DNA of 64,000 bases. It comes from Diphasiastrum complanatum. Lineage: Eukaryota; Streptophyta; Lycopodiopsida; Lycopodiales; Lycopodiaceae. The position numbers were made by a program, and so were the translations under genes. Below the pieces are notes generated by a model that ran no database searches, was not told where the DNA came from, and worked only from the letters and a program-made list of their open reading frames with translations. Of the stretch, positions 54,531 to 64,000 are shown piece by piece (positions within the stretch are counted from its first letter, which is position 1; each line of letters starts with the position of its first letter). The stretch lies in contig CM055102.1 in assembly GCA_029204225.1 (NCBI GenBank), positions 20,099,349 through 20,163,348 of the forward strand. The letters are read 5' to 3'.

Positions 54531-55455
54531 AAATTCTTTGTGATTACAAATGATTTCTAAAATTTCATGGCACATGGTATGCTATCAGATATATAGGCTC
54601 TATATATACTCATTTCATATTAGATAAAAACTAACTTTGACTATACCAATGGATTCTACATAAAAGATGGAGCACTTTTGCATTTTACCATCTCAATTCG
54701 ATCAATAGTAAGAAAGTTATGACAGTTCAAAGTTTTTAAGACTAGAAAACATTTTTCCCTTGGAACCTAAAAGGGGTAGCACGCCGGTGTGCTATCAATT
54801 TGAGTTAAAAACTAAAAGCTTAAATTGGTAGCACACCGGCGTGCTACCCCTTTCAAGATCCATGAAAAAAAAATATTAGCCTAAAAAACTTTGAAGGGCG
54901 ATAACGTTCTTAATATTGCTCGGATTGAGATGATCCAAAAACAAAGTGCTCCTGTAAAATACCTTGCTTTAATCAAATTTGATAAAAAAAAATGATAATA
55001 TTTTATTATTTCATCATCTTAACATAAGCTTAATAGTCAAGTTATAGCCTCCATCTAGAACATACAATAAAAATGTTTTGTTTTAGCCAACGTCGATTGT
55101 ATGATACCTTGGCCACTATCATCATGTCTTTTAATGTATGGTCGTACATCAATCCTTGGCAGTAGACAAAAATGTTCTAGCTTGATAAATGTAAAATTAA
55201 AGTGATTAAGTTTTTTGCATTCTCAATGATATAGCATACTATGTACAATTTGTAGACAACATGTTTTGCAGACATATCTTTTAGCTAGTAAGAAAATAAA
55301 CAACATGATAATGAAGTATACAAATAGATTTCACCCCCAAAAGAAAGTAGAATGAATTTTAAAAACCTAAAAACAATGTAGCATGCCATGTGTTATCAAT
55401 TTGACATAATTTAAAAACACTAAACTTGCAAAAATCGCAGATGATTTACACGAAA
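54530..55455. mobile_element. Foldback/MITE element inserted in copia RT
   Basis: About 0.93 kb replaces the join between K..RPV and LVAKGL of a copia RT. The centre is a 32-bp stem with one mismatch (54770-54853; arms AAAGGGGTAGCACGCCGG and complement, then CAATTT/AAATTG). Weaker complementarity extends on both sides to about 54620 and 55000. A third, degenerate arm (GTAGCATGCCATGTGTTATC, 55379-55398) faces TGGCACATGGTATGCTATCA (54569-54588). The ends CGAGTAAAT...TTTGTGATT and AATCGCAGATGATTTACACG are imperfect terminal inverted repeats. No transposase. Confidence 0.7.
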
Positions 55456-55592
55456 AATGCCGAACCCCCTACAGGCCTAACTTTATGCTTACTTATTGAT
55501 CCATCTTGGTTATACTTCAATCTATAACCCACTTGCAATCAAGTGGCTTCTTCCCTTGAGGAAGATTCACAAGATCCCAAGTATGTGAAGGA
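55455..55592 (-). pseudogene. Ty1/copia RT N-terminal fragment
   Basis: Minus strand: HTWDLVNLPQGKKPLDCKWV, then (shifted) KYNQDGSISKHKVRPV. This is the start of copia RT just before ARLVAKG. It is cut by the foldback at about 55455 and by the LTR ending at 55631 on the other side. Confidence 0.75.
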
Positions 55593-55630
55593 AAAGTGCA
55601 ATTTTTGTGCTTTCTCCTTTGATTTGGATT

Positions 55631-56332
55631 TGTGCAGAAATTTTACAAGATCTACACAAGCGACTAAAGATCACAGACTTCAAAGCATTCAATCAGACGA
55701 AACGACACAAATAATGAGAGATGCAGAAACCCGAAGCATTATGTAATTTGGTTTTAATTCGAGTGAGTTATTCACGGTCTTGCTTGTTGGCGGCCTGATG
55801 CTCCTCTCACGCACTTCTATGTTTTGCTTGTTGGCAGACTTTCATGCATAACAATTTCTCTTTTGCATCTCTCATCTCAATCCCTAATCGATCCTATGTT
55901 TATATCCACTACGTGAAGTTTACAAGATAGACTAACTATAGATTACAAGACATGTTTATGCTTAACTTCTGGTTAGCTACCCTCTGTTTACGTTGCCTTG
56001 GTGGCTTTGTTAACGTCACTTGGCAACGATCGTGAAGGTACAAGGCCTTCAGACCACGGTGACCGCAATCCCTTCGTAGTGCTTCGTATGGAACCGCAGG
56101 ACGGCCCCTTTGCGGTTTCAGACGTTGACCTACTTCTGTTGGTCTTTGCCTTTGCTTCGTTAAGCTTGGGCCTCTTGTTGACTGTGGGAGTTTTCGATCT
56201 TTGGGATATCTTCATCCTTCGGGACATATGCATCCTTCGGGGTGTATTTGGCCTTCGGAGTGTGTTCGACCTTTGGGGTCTCTTCGTCCTTCGGGACTTC
56301 AGCAAGGTTGCAAGAGTTCACCATTTCAGACA
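55631..56332 (-). repeat. 3' LTR of minus-strand copia element
   Basis: Minus strand starts TGTCTGAAATGGTGAACTC (like 34672) and ends TTTCTGCACA (702 bp, TG...CA). It contains an 18-bp tandem array (56187-56294) and a TATA-like GTGGATATAAACATAGG (about 55890-55906). Beyond it lies another copia (55592 downwards), so it was inserted into older copia DNA. Confidence 0.8.
56187..56294 (-). repeat. 18-bp tandem repeat (six units) in the copia LTR
   Basis: Six diverged units of CCGAAGGA.GA..A.A.. spanning 108 bp. The pol frame runs on through them and would read hexapeptides PK.... six times. Confidence 0.9.
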
Positions 56333-56341
56333 CTCCCTCTT

Positions 56342-57905
56342 GAACATTGCAACCTTTGTGTATGTCCAATCCCATTGCCTTTCTTTGTTTCGTGAAGAGT
56401 AGTTTGTTCGTGAGCAAATCTGCAACCATGTCTTTGGATTTTATATATTGGACATTCAGCTCTCCTATAGAGATCAGGTCTCGAATGTGATGGTACTTCA
56501 AAGGTATGTGTTTGGTCTTTGAATGGAAGACTGGATCTTGGGATAGATATATGGCACTCTGAGAATCCATCATCATCGTGCATGGTTCTCTTTGTTGTAT
56601 GCCAATTGCCTCCAACATCATTTGCAACCATATTACCTCATTCGCCATCTTCTAAGCTGCAACATATTCAGCTTCGCATGAGGATTGAACCACTAATGTT
56701 TGTTTCTTGCATGTCCAGCTGATTGCTGCTCCACACGCTATCGAACATCCTCTTGTCATAAATTTGCTGTCATCTTTGCAACTTGCCCAGCTTGCATTAC
56801 TCTAGTGTTGCAGCTCGAATCCTTTTTCTTCTTTTTTTGCTTTGTAGGTCAGTCCCATATTGTGGGTGCCTATCAAATATTGCAGAATTTCCAATGTGCC
56901 ATGCCAAGGTTAGAGGAAAATTGGCTCAATGCATAGACAGAGAAGGCCAAGTCAGGTTTGGTACATATTGTGAGGTACATCAGTCAAGTTCTGGTATGGT
57001 ATACCTTCCATCTCATGTCTCTCTTCATCAGTGTTCAGACAGTCATATTTCATCAATCTGGCTCCAACTATCATTGGTGTGGTCTTTTCTTTGTAGTCCA
57101 ACATTCGGTACTGCTTCAGCACATTTTTTAGCGTATTCTGATTGACTTAGATGCATTATTTCTCTCATTCAATCTCTTTTGATCTGCAGCTCAAGACATT
57201 TTGTCGCTTCTCCCAAATGTATGATTTCGTAATTTGCAGAAATCTGACTTTTGGTTTTCTTGATTAGCATAAAAGAGTTTCCTAACATCAAGGAGTCAGC
57301 TACAAAAATTGTTTGAATCACAAAGCTTCTTCCTACTCTTCTTATATAGACATTATAGTTTGGTTGTGTAGGAACAAAGTTTTGAGACTTTAGAATATTG
57401 TTGAGCTTCTTGTACCAAGCTTGTGATGCCTGCTTCAGACCATAAATGCATCGATGCAATCGAAAGACATACTGTTGTCAGGGTCTTTGAATCCTTCAGG
57501 CTGCTTCATGAAGATTTCTTCCTCTAAATCTCTGAGGAGAAAGGCTGTTTTGACATCAATTTGGTGTATTTCTAGATTGTGTTGTGTTGTGTATGCAAGG
57601 AGCAGTCGAATGCTTCTCATCTTGACCGTTGGTGAGTACGTATCAAAGTAGTCGATGTCGTCCCTTTGCGTGTAGCCCTTGGCGACAAGTCTGGTCTTGT
57701 AGCGTCCGACAGTGTCATCTGATTTCATTTTTCTTTTATAAACCCATTTGAAGTCGATGATCTTTTTATCTTCGGGCAGTGGCTCTAGAGCCCGTGCCTC
57801 ATTTTGCCTCATTGATTCGATCTCTTCCGACATTGCTTGCTTCCAGAATTCTCTCTCTAGACTCTAAATAGCTTCTAGATATGTTGTTGGTTCTTCAGTG
57901 TGTTT
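56342..57905 (-). pseudogene. Ty1/copia RT-RNase H, broken (same family as 32290-34671)
   Basis: Minus strand from REFWKQAMSEEIESMRQNEA: RLVAKGYTQRDDIDYFDTYS, HQIDVKTAFLLRDLEEEIFM, shift, HRCIYGLKQASQAWYKKL. The catalytic block reads FVADSL where YVDD is expected. Next are LGEATKCLELQIKRD, MHLSQSEYAKK, frameshifted IGSLMYLT-type sequence, SSCEAEYVAA, then RNase H MANEVIWLQMMLEAIGIQQR, DSQSAIYLSQDPVFHSKTKH and DMVADLLT. It ends at a purine tract (56333-56341) and the LTR. The catalytic YVDD is lost. Confidence 0.9.
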
Positions 57906-57914
57906 TTTGATATT

Positions 57915-58450
57915 TGTTGGAGGTTTGCGGATCCCAAGGCAACCCTAAGCCTAGTCAATAAGTGAGAGGGATTTGGCACCCTACAGTTAGAAATCAATTT
58001 TGATCTGATTCATTAGTATAAGCTCTAAATGTGATGATGTAATTACTGTACAGTTTATTTGGTTTATTGTATATGGATGGTTGTGATCGGGACGTAACCC
58101 GTTAGGATACATTGATCGGGCACTGATCCCGTAGCTGGCTACTTGGGTTAGCCGAGTAGCCACACATATGAAGAATTAGCTTGTACAGAGTTATTTACAA
58201 TACTTGCTATACTTGGGGGCATGTCCCAAGTTTGTCGATCGAATTTGGCCATATTAGGTTCGACCTTAGTTTGACATGTGGTAGGCCAATTTTAGGACAC
58301 CTACCTTTTCATGCAGTTTGTGAATACTCTATATGTATAGTGTTTCTTTGTAATCTATTAACTTTTGTTGTGCCATTTTTGAGAGCTTGTGAGGAGTGGC
58401 TATGGTGATTGTGTGATGTAATCTGCATACTACACTAGATCCTAACAGAA
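57915..58450 (+). repeat. 5' LTR of a plus-strand copia element
   Basis: Starts TGTTGGAGGTTTGCGGATCC, and the first 65 bp match the LTR start at 60219 (-). It ends around CCTAACA (58441-58447), with the primer site 12 bp on. The exact 3' end is unclear. Confidence 0.7.
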
Positions 58451-58458
58451 TTTCAACT

Positions 58459-58470
58459 TGGTATCAGAGC
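58459..58470 (+). other. Primer binding site
   Basis: TGGTATCAGAGC after the LTR, before a gag start. Confidence 0.9.
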
Positions 58471-58590
58471 GTTAGGGTGATGCAGGTATGCACGATCCGG
58501 TGAAGCTATGGAATAGCGTCTTTCACCAAGAGAAATAGCACTCAAAGCGTCTCAGGAGAGAGGACTCCATACGAGGTATAGGCAGTCCGG

Positions 58591-58731
58591 ATGGCAGGAG
58601 ACAACAAAGTTCCTTCGATCGGAGCTTCGGGGAAGATCAGAACGATCGTCGTAGGTGGATTCCGGGGAGAATTCACAGAAAACCTTGCGGTTTTGATGGT
58701 TTCGGAGAAATCATCGATGGTGGCCTCATAA
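58591..58731 (+). pseudogene. Copia gag N-terminus (truncated)
   Basis: ATG 58591 opens MAGDNKVPSIGASGKIRTIV, 120 bp after the primer site, as expected for copia gag. The frame stops with TAA after 46 codons. The next kilobase has no copia homology I can read, so the element is truncated. Confidence 0.55.
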
Positions 58732-59189
58732 ATCACTGTGTGGATAGTTGTTTGGTGCAATGGGGCTTGCATGGGTATGCAAAGAGCAGTGATGGAGAGC
58801 CATGGCAATTTACAGGAGCAAATTTGGTTGAAAATGGAGAAAATTTGAAAAATTTCCAGTTTTGTGGGGTGTTGACAAATTTATGGGAAATCAAACTATT
58901 TGGAGTCAATACTGCACCGATTTCAGAACTGTAAATTGCATCAGGGCACTGGAGGTAGGGTGACCTCAGTATGGAAGAAATCTGCAAGAGAAAGCTCAAG
59001 AAAATACTGAGCAGAGCCCAAGAAATCTCTCTATTTCTCAAGCTAGGGTTTACAGTTCTATAAAGTGCCACAGAGGGGCGCCCTAGCAGCGTGCATCAAG
59101 TATTAGATGGTCGTGGAGTGTCGTGGATCAGCCAAGGAGCTGTAGCAGATTTGGGACGTTCAAATTATTTTATTTATAGTAATCTACTA

Positions 59190-59472
59190 ATTTTGAGTTC
59201 AACAAACATTCATTCTATCCGGATCATAGAAAATCTCTATTTTTACCCTCGCCAAACTACAGAAACTGTGTTTTTGTGTGTCAGGAACCTTCGCCAATTC
59301 TACCCTAGCTTTATTTGTGTCAGATTCCGAGTTTGAGAGTTTGGCGAAGGTTATTTCCATAGAATTTGTCAGAAAAATCTGATCAGAGGGTTTTCACCAA
59401 AAATAGCACTGTTGAACCTTCGTCGAATCAACCTTCACCAATTCTACTTTTAGGTTCTGATTTTCCAGATCA
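59190..59472 (+). repeat. Dispersed 290-bp repeat, copy 2
   Basis: Partner of 51975-52268, with CCTTCGCCA-rich sequence (ACCTTCGCCAATTC, TTGGCGAAGG, CCTTCACCAATTC). It ends exactly where the LTR at 59473 begins. Confidence 0.85.
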
Positions 59473-60219
59473 TGTCTCTGTAGTGGGTTTCTTTCCTTGT
59501 CTATCTTCAACCCAAGATCTAATCAATCTAGCATCGTGGAGATGAAGTTAGTTGTCATGCGTAGATTCATTCCCATGAGAGCGATAGTATAGTTCAGATT
59601 ACAACATGAATGGAAGATCCAAATCTAACTCTAACATCCATTAACCCTAAGCATTAACACTACATCCATTAACACTAAACTCATAATGAAGATAGCTTAC
59701 TCTTTCTCTCTCTCTCGCCCTTTCTCTCTCATAAAAAGTATAAAAACATGCAATCCCAATAACAATCAGATCCAACAATTAGCCAAGACAATAAAAGCAT
59801 GAGAGATGGAGGAAAAGTGATAGAGAGCAAGGACATTCATAAATCCATTTCACAAGAGAACCAATCTGCTTTATTGAAATGAAGATATGTACATGTGTAG
59901 GAAACTCGAGTTGGTCTATTTTTATAGTAAAGAGGAGGACCCTGGCCTCTGAAGCCTATTGGTCCATTTCTGCCTCCCTAATTATTCAAATTTAAAAAAG
60001 AGTGGGAACAATCCAAATTGGAGGGAAACCCAACTTTATTCACTAACTTGACATTTAGGCCCTGCGACATTAAAAGTCCCGCAAAAAGGCCTAAAGTCCT
60101 TTTACTGACTTGTAACTAATCAAATAACTACGTGATCATCGGGTTGGACTTACACACACAGGGTGCCAAATCCCTCTCACTTATGATAGGGTTGCCTTGG
60201 GATCCACAAACCTCCAACA
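59473..60219 (-). repeat. 3' LTR of the coiled-coil element (copy 2)
   Basis: Minus strand begins TGTTGGAGGTTTGTGGATCC directly after a purine-rich TTTTGATGGGGGATAT (60220-60235) and ends CTACAGAGACA (747 bp, TG...CA). A TATA-like TACTATAAAAATAG is near 59925. It proves that coiled-coil ORF copy 2 belongs to an LTR retroelement. Confidence 0.75.
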
Positions 60220-60235
60220 ATATCCCCCATCAAAA
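60220..60235 (-). other. Polypurine tract
   Basis: Minus-strand TTTTGATGGGGGATAT immediately before the LTR start; it lies about 35 bp from the coiled-coil ORF C-terminus. Confidence 0.75.
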
Positions 60236-62080
60236 TTGGTGGTAGTCCCACGACACCTGCGAGATGCAGTTACTGTGGACTTTTATTCGCTTCACGTCGA
60301 ATCTTTATTAAATGATACTGCACCATCTCCATGAAGTCGTGTCGGGCAGTGTTGAAATCCAAATTGTGTGGCAAAAAACAACGGTGGGCTCCAACAATCC
60401 ACTTTGAAGTTGTCCAAGATGTGAATCGAGATTTCCAGGAGCCTCCCATCATTGCGACAGGGAAATATAGTCGAGCCACCGGTAGCTGATCCTTGATGCT
60501 CTCTGAGTCCATTAGCTTATTTGGATCGAATGCCAAAGGAGGAAGGCAATCATACCATCTCGTTGCCACGGATGCCAACAGAGTCAAGTCTTTTGCAAAA
60601 AGCACCGATTGCCTCACTATCGGATTGGGAGAGTGTATATACTCCCGCTGTTATGCTTTTAGTGCCCGGTGGAAATCCACTAAAATTTTCCAACTGAAAG
60701 ATTGGTGGATGATTGGCCAGTTTGGCGTATGGATAGTATTTTGTCCATGGCCAATCCCAAATCCTTCCACTTATTCATGCGCGACATCGGTACATAATAT
60801 GGATCTACGCGCAATTGACGAGGGCTGGCCACATAACTCCTAATAGATTCTGGAGTTTTCTTAAAAATTGTAACTCTCCAAGTTGGCTGCTCTCCCAATG
60901 CGGGTATTTTATCCAATTCCTTGTCGGCCTCTATTTCCGAGGTCTTAAACTTAAGGACCCAACCACCACGCGAGGACTCATGCGGATGTTGCACTAAAAA
61001 ACTCTAGATCTGGTCCTCGATGCTGATTGGCCTTCTGAACAATGGTGTGGTCCTTGATGAAGATGGACCCAGTTGCACTGCCTATGGAACTGGCTGTTGT
61101 TCTTCAACTTCAGGGGATCCACCCTGGTTCATGCCCAAATCCAACCCTGTATCCATAGGTACATCAACTTGTTGTGGAGGGGAGAATTGCGGCATGACTA
61201 GAATTGAAATTTGAGGCCCAGCTTCCAACACCTGACCGACAACTTCATATGCGTTGATAGTTGCTTTAGCCTTTGCCAACTCAGTTGAAGCTGTACCTTT
61301 GAATATGTCAAAGCGGCCTTGGAATCCTTGAAGTGCCACTTTGTAGGTTTCAACCTTTTTAATCAAATACGCAATCTCCGTCAGAGTTACCGAATGATCA
61401 GGTATTTGCGTCTGTAGATATGCATCACGCTCAAGGGTGGTTGCATCCAATTCACCTTGGACACGTGTGCGATCTTGTTCGGCCATCTGCAATTGACCCT
61501 GGAGCAGCTACACTTGTTGCTTTGCATCCTGCACGACCTTGTCCACCTGATCTTGGGCGGTTGTGAGCGCATTCTACAATGAGCTGACATACTCTTCTAG
61601 GTGATCAGCCAATTGTTGTGTCATCTTCTTCTCAGCTTCAGATTTAGCTTCTTACTGCTTGGTGATCTTCAACTCTTTGTCCAACTGAACGACTTTCTGG
61701 CTGATGAGTGTATTTTCAGATCCCATATCTGAGATTCGCTGTTCCATTTCTTTTTTCTTATCCAGCATAGACTGATTCACTTGGGCAAAGCTTGAGACCA
61801 AGCCGAGAACATCACCAAAATCTACTGTTGTGGAGGTGGTAGCAGTAGAAGGACCTGATGGTACTATCTCTGGTTGGCGTGGAGCGAGTGACTGTAACTC
61901 TTCTTCTTCATAGACCTCAGGCACTGTGGCGTCGAACTGTTTTGGGGATTTGACAGCTTGTCTGACCCGGAGTGTGGCTGGTGCGACTTCAACTTGAGGT
62001 TGATGGTTAATCTTTACTTTTTCTGAAAAAGAACCTTCGTCCAAGTCAGTATAGATATATCTGAAGTGGATGTACAATCT
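60236..62080 (-). pseudogene. Coiled-coil ORF of the unclassified LTR element, copy 2
   Basis: Minus-strand order: linker (62040-61850; VRQAVKSPKQFDATVPEVYE), coiled coil (61800-61230; MLDKKKEMEQRISDMGSENT, LQMAEQDRTRVQGELDATTL, IAYLIKKVETYKVALQGFQG), Pro-rich spacer, then the C-terminal domain (61030-60270; PISIEDQI, SRGGWVLKFKTSEIEADKEL, PTWRVTIFKKTPESIRSYVA, KDLTLLASVATRWYDCLPPL). Stops and a frameshift near 60680 break it. The N-terminal helical domain of copy 1 is missing. A purine tract and LTR follow at once. Ty3/gypsy integrase lies 280 bp upstream in the same orientation and may be the same element or an older neighbour. Confidence 0.65.
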
Positions 62081-62361
62081 GAAAGCTCAGCGAAGGTTTC
62101 CAATATTGTATAGGCAACATAGGACCAAAACAATGATTTTATAAATCATTTTCCATCAAAAAATTATCTTTTTGAAAATACTTTCCTTTCTCATTTTTCA
62201 TGTTGATGACTTTTTTGACTTTTGCTCATCAGTCTTTTCTCATTTTTACTTTTTATTTTTTTAATTCTTTTATTACTGTCTTTTCCAAACAAAATTAACA
62301 AATAAATAGTGAAAACAAAAAATTGAAAAACAATAAAAATAAAAAATCATTTAAATCATGT
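62081..62361. other. AT-rich spacer between integrase and coiled-coil ORF
   Basis: T/A-rich with no ORF. One GCGAAGGTTTCC resembles the CCTTCGCCA motif of the dispersed 290-bp repeat. Confidence 0.4.
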
Positions 62362-62965
62362 TTATTGAACTGGCGGAGCAGGCTGCCAAAACTTGCGTAA
62401 TCGACTGTCATTCACAAGAGTATCAAACCGTTTTCTGTCCAAGTGCTCAAGTATCACTGCTCCATAGTTCAGGATTTCTTTTACTTTATACGGGCCTTCA
62501 CCGGTAAACTTCAATTTTTCCTTGATCAACTTGGTTTTGTACATCAGTGCGAGATCTCCTGTTTTCAGATCCTTTTTGTGTAATCGACGATCATGCCATG
62601 CCGTACGACGAGCTTTCTCTGTTGCTAGTGCATGAATTGCCATCAATCTTGTTTCACACAATTTGTGCAATGCTTCATGATGTAGTTGTAAAGACTTATC
62701 ATCATTAAACCATTCTGTTGTTGCTATGTGTAAAAATGGTATTAAAATTTCAATCGGCATGACACCATCTTGACCATAAACTAGTTGAAAGGGTGTTTGA
62801 TTTGTACTACTTTTGTAAGCGGTTCTGAATGCTCATAATGCTGCATGCAGTTTATGTTCCCAATCAAATCAATTTGCTTCAACTGTTTTGGTCATAATAG
62901 TGCAGAGAATCTTATTAGAAGATTCAGCTTGGCCATTTCCTTTGGGATAATAAGGAGTACTAAAT
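62362..62965 (-). pseudogene. Ty3/gypsy integrase C-terminal half
   Basis: Minus strand: STPYYPKGNGQAESSNKILC (catalytic Glu present), then a TGA in place of Trp at N*FDWEHKLHA, AFRTAYKSSTNQTPFQLVYG, MPIEILIPF, then the C-terminal domain RRTAWHDRRLHKKDLKTGDL, KFTGEGPYKVKEIL, RKFWQP. From 62760 to the TAG after PPVQ it is open for 132 codons. The style is Athila/Tat-like. It begins abruptly at about 62965, where plus-strand DNA of another element starts. Confidence 0.85.
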
Positions 62966-62968
62966 CTA

Positions 62969-63202
62969 AGATGATGGAAGCTCATCCACGGCCTCACAAC
63001 AACACTCATCACCCTCACATGTCATCGACGGGGGTGATGGAGCTACTACCTCTACATCAGCACCTGACACAATAGTATCTCAAGTCACAGGTCAGCAAGA
63101 TCAAGTCACAACCCCACCCACACTGATTACTACGCCAACACCACCAACATCACCACCGACATAAGTTTTGGAGGGGGAGGAGTGGGGATATCCAGTCGCC
63201 AG
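62969..63202 (+). pseudogene. Thr/Pro-rich ORF end and purine tract
   Basis: One frame reads DGGDGATTSTSAPD, TIVSQVTGQQDQVTTPPTLI and TPTPPTSPPT, then TAA (about 63163). It is followed by TTTTGGAGGGGGAGGAGTGG (63165-63184), which looks like a polypurine tract. It may be the C-terminal tail of a retroelement polyprotein. Family not recognised. Confidence 0.35.
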
Positions 63203-64000
63203 GTCATAATTTTGAATATTTTTAAAAATATTTGTCTTTTTTAATATCAAGTGCATTAATTTTCATGATATAGTATCTTGCACATGTTGTTGGATCATGT
63301 CTGATCAAGTTTCTGAAAAATTCATTTTTATAGGTGTCGCATTGCGAAACGTTTAAAATTTAGTTTTTGCAAACAACACATGAGTGGCAACCATTTGTGT
63401 TTGACAGAAGATAATGTTATGAAAAATGTCAACGGACCTAGTTGGTGCGTCATTGTGTTTGTGATTATTGTATGCTTTTCGTATACGACATAGAATACGT
63501 TACAACGTCTTCAATGTAATTTGTCATGTCACGTGTCCATTTTGATAAAGAGTTTTTTAAGTCTTTGTTTTCTTTCTTTAATACTTTCAATGAATTATTC
63601 ATTCTTGTTTAGCAAGTTTTATGGTAATTTATCTTATTGCAAAAAAGATTATTGTTTGTTGTTTGTACTTGCAAGTAAGTGAACATGATTTTGATCAGAA
63701 TATTGTGCTTGATGTTGCATCCAATGAACTATAACCACATGTGATTCTTGTCAATCAGCCTATATTACCAGGTGACATGCAAAAATTCTTGACCTGTCCA
63801 TCCACATCTTCAGAATCACCTAGTGGATGGCTCAAAATAATGAGACTTTATCTAGATTTTGGATCATCATTAGCATTGGATGAGAATTTGGTGTGTGATT
63901 TGATGGACGACGTTGATGAGGTCATAGGTCCAGCCACAATAAATGATGTTGATGTTGTTGAAGATTTTCCTTTGGGTTATTTGAGAATGGGATGGAGTCA
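63203..64000 (+). repeat. Inverted copy of the 29580-30415 unit
   Basis: GGTCATAATTTTGAATATTT to the window end is the reverse complement of 30415-29590 with scattered changes. It includes the acidic VSEHDFDQNIVLDVAS frame with one stop (TAA at about 63731-63733). The two copies lie about 33 kb apart in opposite orientation. Confidence 0.85.

Overview
This window looks like nuclear DNA from a land plant with a large, repeat-rich genome. The evidence is AT-rich sequence, GT-AG introns, a plant-type MAPKKK-like gene, a plant Gag1-like clamp (DUF4050) gene and a dense layer of decayed plant retrotransposons, most with the usual initiator-Met primer site (TGGTATCAGAGC). A lycophyte, fern or gymnosperm fits best, but the sequence alone cannot settle the clade. 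No bacterial, organellar or CRISPR features were seen.

Only two host loci are convincing. (1) At 19162-20346 (+) lies a MAPKKK17/18-like kinase in one reading frame, broken by one in-frame TGA and with altered catalytic and APE motifs; it is probably a pseudogene. (2) At 40712-45819 (+) lies a five-exon Gag1-like clamp domain gene whose splice sites all join in frame (171 aa). Its 3.5-kb third intron holds a truncated Ty1/copia element. A short histone H3 remnant lies at 26737-26784 (-).

The rest is layered mobile DNA. 0-3.5 kb: an LTR-like block and a long coiled-coil ORF (-), seen again at 22.9-24.7 and 60.2-62.1 kb (-). 4-6.1 kb: decayed Ty3/gypsy pol (+). 6.5-14.7 kb: a Ty1/copia element (-) split by a complete 6.35-kb LTR element (7029-13382) with perfect 5-bp target duplications. 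14.7-16 kb and 27.7-28.3 kb: Ty3/gypsy integrase pieces (+), both interrupted by GTGGATAATCCAC-type palindromes. 21.3-26.1 kb: LTRs, the third coiled-coil ORF and a copia 3' end. 29-31.4 kb: an unknown unit and a Helitron fragment. 31.7-38.8 kb: at least five copia fragments in both orientations. 47.8 kb: an 86-bp tRNA-derived SINE with a 16-bp target duplication; a 45-bp sister copy lies at 38.6 kb. 49.8-51.7 kb: a GC-rich TRIM-like element with repeated hairpins. 53.8-58.7 kb: copia pieces, one split by a large foldback element. 59.5-64 kb: an LTR, coiled-coil ORF copy 2, Ty3/gypsy integrase, and an inverted copy of the 29.6-30.4 kb unit.

The best candidates for something undescribed are the single-ORF coiled-coil LTR element (no protease, reverse transcriptase or integrase seen with it), the ultra-short SINE without a poly(A) tail, the foldback element with its nearly perfect central hairpin, and the regularly spaced hairpins inside the TRIM-like element. 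All retroelement ORFs here carry stops or frameshifts, so none appears able to move by itself.
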